This document shows positions 1 through 6,973 of a stretch of 9,121 nucleotides of DNA, one piece after another; the stretch's first letter is position 1, and the number at the start of each line of letters is the position of its first letter. The position numbers were made by a program, and so were the translations under genes. The notes beneath the pieces are model-generated. The model made no database searches. It saw nothing but the letters and a program-made list of their open reading frames with translations, and was not told where the DNA came from. The stretch is taken from the NCBI GenBank assembly GCA_946638265.1, contig CAMPBN010000035.1, positions 1-9,121 on the forward strand. Direction: 5' to 3'. This DNA comes from an uncultured Bacillota bacterium (lineage in GTDB: Bacteria; Bacillota; Clostridia; Peptostreptococcales; Anaerovoracaceae).

Positions 1-167
1 CTCAATTGGAAATGACCATCAGATATATACGGATGAAACTGGATGAAAATGAGAGAGGCAATCAGACCAGACTCATGAAGGTCAAGGATATGATCCTGGC
101 CGAAGCTATCGAACAAAAACGCCTGGCGGACGAAGCTGCCATGGACAGTTACGACGGCGGCCGATAA
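1..167 (+). CDS. 3' end of an unidentified protein (partial)
   Basis: An open frame enters from the left edge (first full codon at position 3) and ends at TAA 165-167, giving about 54 C-terminal residues. The fragment begins QLEMTIRYIRMKLDENERG and ends MDSYDGGR. It is charged and mostly helix-forming, with many Lys, Glu, Asp and Arg residues and a Met/Leu periodicity (MKVKDMILAEAIEQKRL) that would suit an amphipathic helix or coiled coil. No membrane segment or catalytic motif is visible. It is followed within about 65 nt by a strong intrinsic terminator, so it is probably the last gene of its transcript. I do not recognise the family, and the fragment is too short to propose a function. That it is coding rests on the open frame, its amino-acid composition and its position before the terminator. 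Confidence 0.6.
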   Translation, partial: QLEMTIRYIRMKLDENERGNQTRLMKVKDMILAEAIEQKRLADEAAMDSYDGGR

Positions 168-204
168 CCTTCATGCTGCGATGGCGGATGCTTGCCTTCA
201 CAGT

Positions 205-233
205 TTGAAATTTAGCGGAAAATCAAGTATAAT
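205..233 (+). promoter_or_regulatory. Sigma-A promoter for the MATE gene
   Basis: A TTGAAA -35 box at 205-210 is followed by exactly 17 nt and a perfect TATAAT -10 box at 228-233. The predicted start is near 239-241, about 97 nt upstream of the MATE start codon. The -10 box overlaps the first bases of the 5' arm of the intrinsic terminator at 231-272, so promoter and terminator share DNA. The match to the housekeeping consensus is the best in the window. Confidence 0.75.
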
Positions 234-272
234 ACTGATTGCCGGCATAGTGCCGGCAGTCAGTATTTTTTT
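231..272 (+). terminator. Strong intrinsic terminator of the upstream gene, overlapping the MATE promoter
   Basis: AATACTGA (231-238) pairs with TCAGTATT (260-267). T239 and G259 can wobble, and TGCCGGCA (240-247) pairs with its repeat at 251-258 around a TAG loop (248-250), giving a 17-bp stem. A run of seven T residues (266-272) follows and partly overlaps the lower stem. This is a textbook rho-independent terminator for transcripts entering from the left. An RNA starting at the embedded promoter (about 240) would lack the 5' half of the lower stem. It would keep only the upper 8-bp hairpin, now separated from the T-run by about 7 nt, so it should escape termination. Confidence 0.85.
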
Positions 273-285
273 GGACCCATGTCAG

Positions 286-323
286 GAGTGTAGCGCTTTA
301 GCGCGTGGCACTCTACGGCTAAA
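286..323 (+). promoter_or_regulatory. Structured 5' leader of the MATE mRNA
   Basis: GAGTG (286-290) pairs with CACTC (309-313), and inside it GCGC (293-296) pairs with GCGC (301-304) around a TTTA loop, giving a hairpin with a 2x4 internal loop. The loop and next bases, TTTAGC (297-302), are also exactly complementary to GCTAAA (318-323), which ends one base before the GGAGGA ribosome binding site. This allows a pseudoknot or an alternative fold close to the site of translation initiation. I do not recognise it as a known riboswitch class. A regulatory role is inferred from the pairing and the position. Confidence 0.4.
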
Positions 324-336
324 CGGAGGACACGAT

Positions 337-1680
337 ATGCTGGAGGGCTCAATTAACAGAAAAATATTGTTGTTTGCCATCCCGATATTTTTCGGTCAGA
401 TGCTTCAGCAATTATATAATGTGGCAGACTCTGTGATTGTGGGCAATTTCGCCACGAAAGCGGATCTGGCTGCCATCAATTCTTCAGGCAGTTTTATCTT
501 CCTGCTGGTGGGATTTTTCACCGGGCTTTTTATGGGTATGGGTGTAATCATCGGCAGCAAATACGGAGCGGGAGACTATGAAGCTGTCAGCACGGCCGCC
601 CACACGGGAGTGACATTTGCGCTTTTGATGGGTCTGACCTTTGCAGGCGTGGGCGCAATCATCACTACGCCGATTTTGCATCTGATGGGAACGCCTGCCT
701 CCGTAATGCCAAAGTCTGCGCTGTATCTGCGCATATATTTCCTGGGCGGCCCGGGGATAGTTATGTACAATGTCTGCTGCGGCATATTCCAGGCTATGGG
801 AGACAGCAGGAGGCCACTTATATATCTGGCTATAGCGTCGGTGACCAATATCGGTCTGGATTTGCTTTTTATAGCACATTTTGGCATGGGCGTGGAAGGC
901 GCGGCCATAGCGACGGTCATAGCTCAGACGCTCAGCGGCAGTTTGGTGCTGCTAAATCTGATGCACGTCAGCGGTCCGCATCGCATCAGCCTGCGGAGGC
1001 TTTCCATAGACAGGGAAACTCTTGGTAATGAGCTTCGCATGGGACTGCCTACGGGAGTGCAAAATTCGGTTGTGGCCATATCCAACGTGGTGGTGCAGTC
1101 ACATATCAATTTTTTCGGGCCGGATGCCATGGCAGGCTGTGGCAGCTATTTCAAGATAGAAGGATTTGTATTTTTGCCGATCATGGCATTTTCCATGGCG
1201 CTGACCACTTTTGTCAGCCAAAATCTGGGCGGCGGCAAGCGTGACAGAGCGGAGAAGGGAGCGCATTTTGGCGTTGTGGCCGGCATGGGACTGGCGGAAG
1301 TCATCGGAATTGTGCTCTTTACATTCGCACCGCAGATGCTGCGCATCTTCAGCAGCGACCCCGATGTCATCGCCTTTGGTGTGAACCAGGCCCACATGGA
1401 GACATTTTTTTATCTCTTCCTGGCCTATACCAACTGTATGGCGGGAGTATTGCGCGGTTCGGGGCGCACGTCGGTGCCTATGGGAGTTATGCTGGTCTGC
1501 TGGTGCGTGGTGCGCGTCACCTATCTGACGCTGATATTGCCGTTCTTTCCGCGGATCTACATGGTCTACATAGTATATCCGTTCACGTGGAGTCTGAGCA
1601 GCCTCATACTCTTCATCTACGGTAAAATTCACGACATATATTCTACGGAGCGCCTGGGCATCCCAGCCGTGGCAGATTAA
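337..1680 (+). CDS. MATE family multidrug/toxin efflux transporter
   Basis: This 447-residue integral membrane protein belongs to the MATE family. These carriers export drugs, toxins or metabolites across the cytoplasmic membrane, using an inward Na+ or H+ gradient. The length is normal for the family, and about twelve hydrophobic segments alternate with short loops. Early family signatures are visible: QLYNVADSVIVGNF (residues 25-38) and GVIIGSKYGAGD (about 69-80). The ATG at 337 is chosen because GGAGGA (325-330) lies 6 nt upstream. The frame stays open back to 181, but that extension would run through the promoter and terminator and would add 52 residues with no family match. The gene has its own promoter and leader. 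No regulator gene adjoins it. The substrate cannot be read from the sequence. Confidence 0.93.
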   Translation: MLEGSINRKILLFAIPIFFGQMLQQLYNVADSVIVGNFATKADLAAINSSGSFIFLLVGFFTGLFMGMGVIIGSKYGAGDYEAVSTAAHTGVTFALLMGLTFAGVGAIITTPILHLMGTPASVMPKSALYLRIYFLGGPGIVMYNVCCGIFQAMGDSRRPLIYLAIASVTNIGLDLLFIAHFGMGVEGAAIATVIAQTLSGSLVLLNLMHVSGPHRISLRRLSIDRETLGNELRMGLPTGVQNSVVAISNVVVQSHINFFGPDAMAGCGSYFKIEGFVFLPIMAFSMALTTFVSQNLGGGKRDRAEKGAHFGVVAGMGLAEVIGIVLFTFAPQMLRIFSSDPDVIAFGVNQAHMETFFYLFLAYTNCMAGVLRGSGRTSVPMGVMLVCWCVVRVTYLTLILPFFPRIYMVYIVYPFTWSLSSLILFIYGKIHDIYSTERLGIPAVAD

Positions 1681-1728
1681 CTAAAGCTACGATTGCCACC
1701 CTCAGAGTAATAAACTGTAGATAATTGG

Positions 1729-1890
1729 CAGGCGCGGTTGTTGGAGTCGGGCGGACCGTTGCGGGTAGTCGGCACTTAGCGATTTGCGAGCGAGATAAAG
1801 TCACCTCAGCGAAGCAAGAGCTTAGTACCGCTACGTTAAGCCCGCGACAGACGAGAGCCGTGGTCCGACAGGCTCCGACAATCGTGCCTG
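1729..1890 (+). ncRNA. Candidate structured RNA: 162-nt long imperfect hairpin, family unknown
   Basis: This element fills most of the 246-nt gap between the MATE and M3 peptidase genes. Positions 1729-1757 pair with 1862-1890 in a symmetric 29-position helix whose only mismatches are two G-A oppositions (1749/1870, 1751/1868). Further pairing continues inward: 1758-1765 with 1841-1848, 1766-1768 with 1831-1833, 1770-1772 with 1828-1830, 1774-1776 with 1824-1826, 1778-1780 with 1820-1822, 1784-1787 with 1814-1817, and 1788-1790 with 1805-1807. Larger bulges (1849-1861, 1834-1840, 1808-1813) all lie on the 3' side. At least five G.U wobbles on the + strand would be C-A mismatches in the opposite RNA, which favours + strand transcription. 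It ends 36 nt before the M3 start and has no T-run after it. I found no signature of RNase P, tmRNA, SRP or common riboswitches. It could instead be a palindromic mobile repeat. Confidence 0.55.
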
Positions 1891-1926
1891 GAGCATTTAG
1901 AATACTTAATACTAAGGAGATATGAT

Positions 1927-3600
1927 ATGAAATTTAAGGATATGCCCTATACGCGGCCGGATATGAAGGCTGTAGAGGCGACATACAAAAAGCTGACTCA
2001 GGAGCAGAGGGACGCGAAGTCCGCTGAAGAGGCTTTTGCGGTGCACAAAAAGTATTACGAGTTTTCGGATGACCTGGGGACGGCCTTTGAGCTGGCCATG
2101 ATCCGCCACACCATAGACACTGCGGACGAGTTTTACGATAAGGAAAATGACTTCTTCGACGAAGTGTCCCCGCTGATCTCCAACTGGGACAATGCATATA
2201 AGAAAGCCCTCTACGAGTCGCCGTTCAGGCCGGAACTTGAGAAGATCATCGGTAAAGTGGCCTTCAAGAACATAGAAGTGGCCTTGAAAGCCTTTGATGA
2301 GAGTATCATCGACCTCATGCAGGAAGAAAATGCGCTGGTGAGCAGATACGACAAACTCATCGCATCCGCAAAGATTGAATTCGAGGGCGAAACCTACAAC
2401 CTTTCCATGATGAGACCTTTCCTGACGGATGTGGACCGAAGCAGAAGAAAGGCTGCCTGGGCGGCTGTTTCCGCCTACATGGAGAGCGTAACCGGGGAAA
2501 TCGACGATATCTACGACCGCTTGGTGAAGAACAGGACCGAGCAAGCACACCGCATGGGATACAAAGATTTCGTTGAGCTGGGATATTACCGCATGGGTAG
2601 AAACTGCTACGGCAGAGAAGACGTGGAAAATTTCCGCAAGCAGGTGAAGGAATCCTTCATGCCGCTGGTCAAAAAGATACAGAAAAACATTGAACAAAGA
2701 CTTGAAATCAAAGATGGACTAAAACTGTACGATTATGACGTATATCTCAAGGAAGGAAGCCCAAAACCTATTGGAACACCTGAAGAAATCCTCGAAAAAG
2801 GACGTAGACTTTATCATGAACTTTCTACCGAGACAGGAGTATTCTTTGATTTCATGATGGAGAACGAACTCTTTGATGTACTCGGCCGTAAAAACAAGCA
2901 GCAGGGTGGATATATGACGTACATTCCCAAGTACAAATCACCTTTTATCTTTGCCAACTTTAACGGCACCGAGGGCGATGTGGATGTCATCACTCACGAA
3001 AGCGGCCACGCATTCCAAGGCTACATCGTAGGCAATAACGAAGAAATCCGCGAGTTTGCGGAAATCGGCATGGAAACTGCCGAAATTCATTCCATGTCCA
3101 TGGAATATTTCACGGAGCCGTGGATGGAGATGTTCTTCGGGGACAGGGCGGACGACTACCGTACGCTGCACCTTGAAAGCGGCATTTCGTTCATTCCTTA
3201 CGGATGTATGGTGGATGAATTCCAGCATATTGTCTACTCGCACCCGGAAATGAGTCCTGCGGAGCGAAAAGAAACATGGAAAAAGCTTGAACATATATAT
3301 CGCCCGCACATCGATTTTGACGGCAGCATCATAATGGAAGAAGCTTATTGGCAACGCCAGGGCCATATCTTCCAGGTGCCGTTCTATTACATCGATTACG
3401 TCCTGGCCAGCGTATGTGCTCTGCAGTTTGCCGTCCGCATGAAGGAAGACTACAAAGGCGCATGGGCTGATTATCTCAAACTTTGCGGCATGTCGGCAAA
3501 AGACTTTTATGTGAACATGCTGCCACAGTGCGGGCTCAATGTGCCTTTTGCAGACGGCACCGTCAGCGCGCTCGTCGCGGCACTTTCGAAGCGGATCTGA
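1927..3600 (+). CDS. M3 family zinc oligoendopeptidase (not-PepF type)
   Basis: This 557-residue cytoplasmic metallopeptidase should cleave short peptides during peptide recycling or protein breakdown. The zinc site is complete. HESGH at residues 357-361 gives the two histidine ligands and catalytic Glu358. Glu386 in ETAEIHSMSME is the third ligand, 25 residues after the second histidine, as in thimet oligopeptidase. The length fits the clostridial M3 'not PepF' group, somewhat shorter than classical PepF (about 600). No signal peptide or membrane segment is seen. The ATG at 1927 has AAGGAG at 1914-1919, 7 nt upstream; an out-of-frame ATG at 1922 is ignored. The structured element at 1729-1890 lies in its leader. 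Codons around 2670-2900 are clearly more AT-rich than the rest of the gene, although the frame and fold motifs are intact. Confidence 0.93.
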   Translation: MKFKDMPYTRPDMKAVEATYKKLTQEQRDAKSAEEAFAVHKKYYEFSDDLGTAFELAMIRHTIDTADEFYDKENDFFDEVSPLISNWDNAYKKALYESPFRPELEKIIGKVAFKNIEVALKAFDESIIDLMQEENALVSRYDKLIASAKIEFEGETYNLSMMRPFLTDVDRSRRKAAWAAVSAYMESVTGEIDDIYDRLVKNRTEQAHRMGYKDFVELGYYRMGRNCYGREDVENFRKQVKESFMPLVKKIQKNIEQRLEIKDGLKLYDYDVYLKEGSPKPIGTPEEILEKGRRLYHELSTETGVFFDFMMENELFDVLGRKNKQQGGYMTYIPKYKSPFIFANFNGTEGDVDVITHESGHAFQGYIVGNNEEIREFAEIGMETAEIHSMSMEYFTEPWMEMFFGDRADDYRTLHLESGISFIPYGCMVDEFQHIVYSHPEMSPAERKETWKKLEHIYRPHIDFDGSIIMEEAYWQRQGHIFQVPFYYIDYVLASVCALQFAVRMKEDYKGAWADYLKLCGMSAKDFYVNMLPQCGLNVPFADGTVSALVAALSKRI

Positions 3601-3663
3601 AACATGGCGGGTATGCGGTGCCTGCTCCCACGGCCTCTGTTCAGATTTTCACACGGTTTTTAC

Positions 3664-3692
3664 TTTACTGAAAGCGTGAAATGTATTAAAAT
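3664..3692 (+). promoter_or_regulatory. Probable promoter of the SPFH-to-yfcE gene run
   Basis: TTTACT (3664-3669), a 17-nt spacer and TAAAAT (3687-3692) form a reasonable sigma-A promoter in an AT-rich stretch, with a predicted start near 3699, about 35 nt before the SPFH start codon. An inverted repeat, TTTCAC (3647-3652) and GTGAAA (3676-3681), flanks the -35 box and could be an operator, although 6-bp arms this far apart may be chance. The rest of the gap from 3601 to 3733 shows no clear terminator for the M3 gene. Confidence 0.5.
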
Positions 3693-3733
3693 GTAAAAAG
3701 GTTTAAAACTTGTATCAAACAGGAGGAAAAATT

Positions 3734-4621
3734 ATGGAATTTATTTTTGGTCCTATTCTTATTGTCATTATCGTGGTGATCCTGCTGAACTGCATCCGCA
3801 TTGTGCCGCAGGCCAGCGCATGGATTATCGAATTCTTGGGTAAGTACAGATGCACCTGGAACGCAGGCCTGCATTTCAAGATTCCTGTACTCCACCGCAT
3901 CGTAAAGAAAGTATCCCTGAAGGAGCAGGTGGCAGACTTCGAGCCGCAGCCTGTTATCACAAAGGATAACGTTACCATGATGGTAGACTCGGTAGTATTC
4001 TTCTACATCCTGGATCCGAAGCTCTTTGCATATGGAGTGGAAAGACCTGTGGCAGCCATCGAAAACCTGTCCGCCACTACACTGAGAAACATCATCGGTT
4101 CCATGACTCTGGACGAAACACTTACTTCCAGAGACGAGATCAACGGCAAGATCACTACCATCCTTGATGAAGCTACGGACAAGTGGGGTATCAAGGTAAG
4201 CCGCGTAGAAGTAAAGAACATCGCGCCTCCAAAGAGCATCCAGGATGCCATGGAAAAGCAGATGAAGGCAGAAAGAGAAAAGAGAGAAGCAATCCTGACG
4301 GCAGAAGGCCAGAAGCAGTCGGCTATCACGCTGGCAGAAGGTGAAAAGGAAGCAGCTATCCTGAGGGCCGAAGCCGTGAAGCAGCAGCGCATCCGCGAGG
4401 CGGAAGGTGAAGCTGAGGCTCTTTTGGCAGTACAGCGCGCGAAGGCAGAGTCCATCAAGCTCATCAACGAAGCAAATCCGGGCAGCGGCTATATCACACT
4501 CAAATCTTTCGAAACAGCAGAGAAGATGGCAGACGGCCAGGCTACAAAGATTGTGGTTCCGTCCGATATTTCCAATCTGGCAGGCACTATTTCAGCCCTC
4601 TCAGAAGTGGTTAAGAAATAG
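3734..4621 (+). CDS. SPFH/band-7 (stomatin-like) membrane protein
   Basis: This 295-residue protein is of the SPFH family (stomatin, prohibitin, flotillin, HflK/C), related to the QmcA/YbbK type. Such proteins oligomerise on the membrane and organise local protein or lipid environments. A single N-terminal membrane helix (about residues 4-20, ILIVIIVVILL) is followed by the SPFH domain (about 22-178). Recognisable stretches there include FKIPVLHRI, DNVTMMVDSVVFF, and WGIKVSRVEVKNIAPP. Next is a long charged helix with repeated AEGxK units (about 176-240), the usual coiled coil, and then a short C-terminal segment. The start is the ATG at 3734, with AGGAGG at 3721-3726; a TTG eight codons upstream is rejected because it precedes the binding site. 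It is the first gene of a tightly spaced run. The next gene is 21 nt away and is not the NfeD protein often paired with this family. Confidence 0.93.
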   Translation: MEFIFGPILIVIIVVILLNCIRIVPQASAWIIEFLGKYRCTWNAGLHFKIPVLHRIVKKVSLKEQVADFEPQPVITKDNVTMMVDSVVFFYILDPKLFAYGVERPVAAIENLSATTLRNIIGSMTLDETLTSRDEINGKITTILDEATDKWGIKVSRVEVKNIAPPKSIQDAMEKQMKAEREKREAILTAEGQKQSAITLAEGEKEAAILRAEAVKQQRIREAEGEAEALLAVQRAKAESIKLINEANPGSGYITLKSFETAEKMADGQATKIVVPSDISNLAGTISALSEVVKK

Positions 4622-4642
4622 TGGCGGACAAGGAGAAGAAAA

Positions 4643-5107
4643 ATGATTTCGCTTATGACGACGCTGGTATACAAGCTGGTCAAAGCTTTTCTCGGACCTA
4701 TATTTACATTTTTCGAAAAGATCGATCAAAGCGGCGAGATGACTGAGATTCTCAACGACTTCGATGATGACGAGGAGGAAGCGGAAACACTTTTTCCGTC
4801 GCCAAAGCTTCCGGGGCTTCATACAATTTTCGAAGGTGACAACCAAAACTTCGCGAAGATGCCAAAACAAGGTCAGAAAAAGACCAATATCGGAAAAGAC
4901 CTCTGGGACGACCGGGAAAACGATTGGCTTGCAAAGCAATTGCGTGAAGAGGCTAGAATATATAGAAACGGGCTTGGCCTAGATCTGGGCGCATCCCACG
5001 AACAAAGCTGTGATGCGGGGCTTATCAAAAAAGCGCATCATGCCCGCCATATGAAAGCAAATGCTGCCAATGCAGGCGCGAAAGCCCTGAAAAAGGCGGG
5101 ATTTTAG
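4643..5107 (+). CDS. Small acidic/basic protein of unknown family, SPFH-linked
   Basis: I do not recognise this 154-residue protein. The ATG at 4643 has AAGGAG at 4630-4635, 7 nt upstream, and the gene lies 21 nt after the SPFH stop, so co-expression is likely. Residues 5-27 (TLVYKLVKAFLGPIFTFFEK) are hydrophobic to amphipathic and could lie on or enter a membrane. An acidic run follows (DDDEEEAE, 41-48), then a Pro/Gly-rich linker (51-85), a WDDRENDWLAKQLREEARIYRNG segment (split here as residues 88-110), and a basic Ala-rich tail (130-154) with AHHARHMKANA. No catalytic motif or zinc site is evident. Its place beside an SPFH gene suggests, by inference only, that it is a membrane-associated partner. 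It is not NfeD-like: there is no serine-protease-like domain, no multi-helix membrane region and no OB fold signature that I can see. Confidence 0.75.
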   Translation: MISLMTTLVYKLVKAFLGPIFTFFEKIDQSGEMTEILNDFDDDEEEAETLFPSPKLPGLHTIFEGDNQNFAKMPKQGQKKTNIGKDLWDDRENDWLAKQLREEARIYRNGLGLDLGASHEQSCDAGLIKKAHHARHMKANAANAGAKALKKAGF

Positions 5108-5138
5108 AAAGCTTAAAGTTTAGCGAGGAAGGAATATT

Positions 5139-6944
5139 ATGTGGTGTTCCACTGAAGGTGCAGATGTGAAAGGTAAATTACAGGATTATGTTACATATTT
5201 TGAGGGCACTTGCGAGTTCTGCCTCAGCCATCTTGGGCTGAGCCAGTATCAGAAGGACCTCGAAAATCATCTTGCAAACATCGACGAATATGATGACGAT
5301 GTGAAATTGCTGGTTTATTACGATCTGGGAGTGCTCAAATACAAGCTGGAGGCCCTGGAAGAGGCTATGTCCTACTGGGAGAAGGCGGAGGAACTGGCGC
5401 TCAAGATGGGAGACAGGCTTTTCGAAGCCAAGATCATATCCTACAAATCCATATATTTTTATGTGGAAAAGGATATGGAAAAGTCCCGCGAATATTTTGA
5501 CAGGGCGTCCGCCGTCTTTGAAGAACTCGGAGCTTATGACGAACTGGCTCTGCATTATGTGAACATCCTGTGGTACAAGCGCTATCAGGACGACAAGGAT
5601 GAGGTGCTGGAGTATATGAAAAAGGCTCTGGACTTTGCATCCCGTTCCCAGTCGCCGCGAAACGGCAGAGTTTACCTGCATGTAGGATTTATCTACAAGA
5701 CCATTTTTAACGATTTCCAGGAAGGCCTGGACTACCTCGTCCGCGCCAGAGATTTCTGCTACGAACGCGGAAATGTGGAGATGGAATGCATGGCTCTGCA
5801 TGTAATCGCAGAGGGCTATGTAGACCTTGGCAGATACAGAGATGCCATGGCTATTTACGAAAATATTGCGTCCAACATCAGATACAGGAACATCACAGCC
5901 AACCTGAAATGCATGCTTCTGGCCAATCGTACCATCTGCTGCCTGCGTATGGGCAGCTTCGAACAGGCGATGGATGCGATGGACAGGATGCGTGACTATA
6001 TCGACGAGACGCAGGTTAACATCAGGGAGGAGTTTGAAAGTATCCATGAGTGGCTCATGGCATGCTACTATATCGCTTCTGAAGACGAGGATATGGAGGA
6101 TGTTGAGGAACTTCTGGAAGAGTCGAAAAAGCTCTACGAAAGACACAAAGACAATTTCCCTCTTTCAAACTTTGATTTCCATCTTGCAGAAACTTTTGGC
6201 GACTATGATATGGCAGTGGAGGACTACACTGCAGCCATCGAAGAGTATACTAAAATGCTTAAACTGGCTGTGAAGCTGGGCAGCATTTACGAAAAAGCAG
6301 CGCATCTCAGGCTTTCCGAGGCGCTTGCGGCAGCAGGCAGGGAAACCGAAAGCCGCAAAGAGCAGACTGTGCTGATAGATATCCTCAGCGAGGTGAAGGA
6401 AAGCGGCATAGACGCTCATTATGACCACTTGTTTGAGGATTTTAAGCAATTTGTTAAAAAGCAGAGAGTGGAAGTTACATGCGGGCTTCCCGGTGAATCC
6501 AGCATGCAGGAATTCCTGCAAAAGCGAGGGATTTTCGGAAAAATCGGCGTCCTTCGCATAGACATCGATCATTTCAGACTTTATAACGGCAACTATGGAT
6601 ATTCTGAAGGATTGAAATGCCTGAGAAAAGTGGCTGATATACTGAAAGCTTGCGCGGAGGACGATAAAACCCAGGTTTTCCATCTGGGCAACGAAAAGTT
6701 CGTTATGTTCAGCAAACAGATAGACGAGAAAAAGCTTCCTGCACTTGCGGAGTCCATTGTGGACAAGGTAAGGGAGGCAAAGCTTTTCCACAATGCCTCT
6801 CCGGTTTCGCCTTATGTGACGGTGAGCGTAGGCGTGTATGCGGCAGATGCCAGAGAAAAACTGGATAAGATGACAGCGGGTGCGGAAAAAGCACTTGCCA
6901 TGGCAAAAGAACACGGAAGAAACAGGGCAGAGATGCTGTCCTGA
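5139..6944 (+). CDS. TPR-repeat protein with degenerate C-terminal GGDEF domain
   Basis: This 601-residue soluble protein has no signal peptide or membrane helix. Residues about 50-430 are helical repeats of TPR type, with alternating pairs such as ALEEAMSYWEKAEELALKMGD and SREYFDRASAVFEELGAYDE. Such repeats bind protein or peptide partners. Residues about 450-601 match a GGDEF fold: IDIDHF (474-479), a helix ending in LRKVADIL, the signature hairpin, then VTVSVGVYAAD and an AEKALAMAKEHGRNR end helix. The signature reads GNEKF (517-521) instead of GGDEF, and the usual RxxD inhibitory site is DDKT. It therefore probably does not make c-di-GMP, and may act as a nucleotide-binding or protein-docking module. 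The ATG at 5139 follows GAGGAAGGA (5125-5133). It lies 31 nt after the preceding gene and 29 nt before the kinase-like gene. Confidence 0.88.
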   Translation: MWCSTEGADVKGKLQDYVTYFEGTCEFCLSHLGLSQYQKDLENHLANIDEYDDDVKLLVYYDLGVLKYKLEALEEAMSYWEKAEELALKMGDRLFEAKIISYKSIYFYVEKDMEKSREYFDRASAVFEELGAYDELALHYVNILWYKRYQDDKDEVLEYMKKALDFASRSQSPRNGRVYLHVGFIYKTIFNDFQEGLDYLVRARDFCYERGNVEMECMALHVIAEGYVDLGRYRDAMAIYENIASNIRYRNITANLKCMLLANRTICCLRMGSFEQAMDAMDRMRDYIDETQVNIREEFESIHEWLMACYYIASEDEDMEDVEELLEESKKLYERHKDNFPLSNFDFHLAETFGDYDMAVEDYTAAIEEYTKMLKLAVKLGSIYEKAAHLRLSEALAAAGRETESRKEQTVLIDILSEVKESGIDAHYDHLFEDFKQFVKKQRVEVTCGLPGESSMQEFLQKRGIFGKIGVLRIDIDHFRLYNGNYGYSEGLKCLRKVADILKACAEDDKTQVFHLGNEKFVMFSKQIDEKKLPALAESIVDKVREAKLFHNASPVSPYVTVSVGVYAADAREKLDKMTAGAEKALAMAKEHGRNRAEMLS

Positions 6945-6973
6945 TCCACATTATTGAAAAGTGAGGGATATTT

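Noticed and set aside
181..336. N-terminal extension of the MATE frame back to an ATG at 181
   Set aside because: It runs through a consensus promoter and a strong terminator and has no family similarity; ATG 337 has a well-placed GGAGGA.
1898..1912. Possible -10 boxes (TAGAAT, TAATAC) just before the M3 gene
   Set aside because: No acceptable -35 hexamer lies 16-18 nt upstream on the edge of the hairpin, so a promoter cannot be supported.
1725..1925. 66-codon frame starting at TTG between MATE and the M3 gene
   Set aside because: No ribosome binding site, an odd composition, and it lies over the long hairpin element, whose pairing explains the sequence better.
1912..2697. Long minus-strand frame (261 codons) opposite the M3 gene
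   Set aside because: It is the antisense of a clearly coding metallopeptidase, with no binding site or recognisable product.
3601..3660. Terminator after the M3 gene
   Set aside because: There is a short T-run at 3657-3661 but no stable GC-rich stem directly before it.
5178..6146. Long minus-strand frame (322 codons) opposite the TPR gene
   Set aside because: Antisense shadow of helical repeat coding sequence; codon phase mirrors the + strand gene and no motif is seen.
6165..6914. Minus-strand frame (249 codons) opposite the TPR/GGDEF 3' half
   Set aside because: Lies wholly within the + strand gene, without a start signal or protein features.
6561..6944. Active diguanylate cyclase
   Set aside because: The signature is GNEKF rather than GGDEF/GGEEF and the RxxD site is missing, so an active-enzyme call is not supported.
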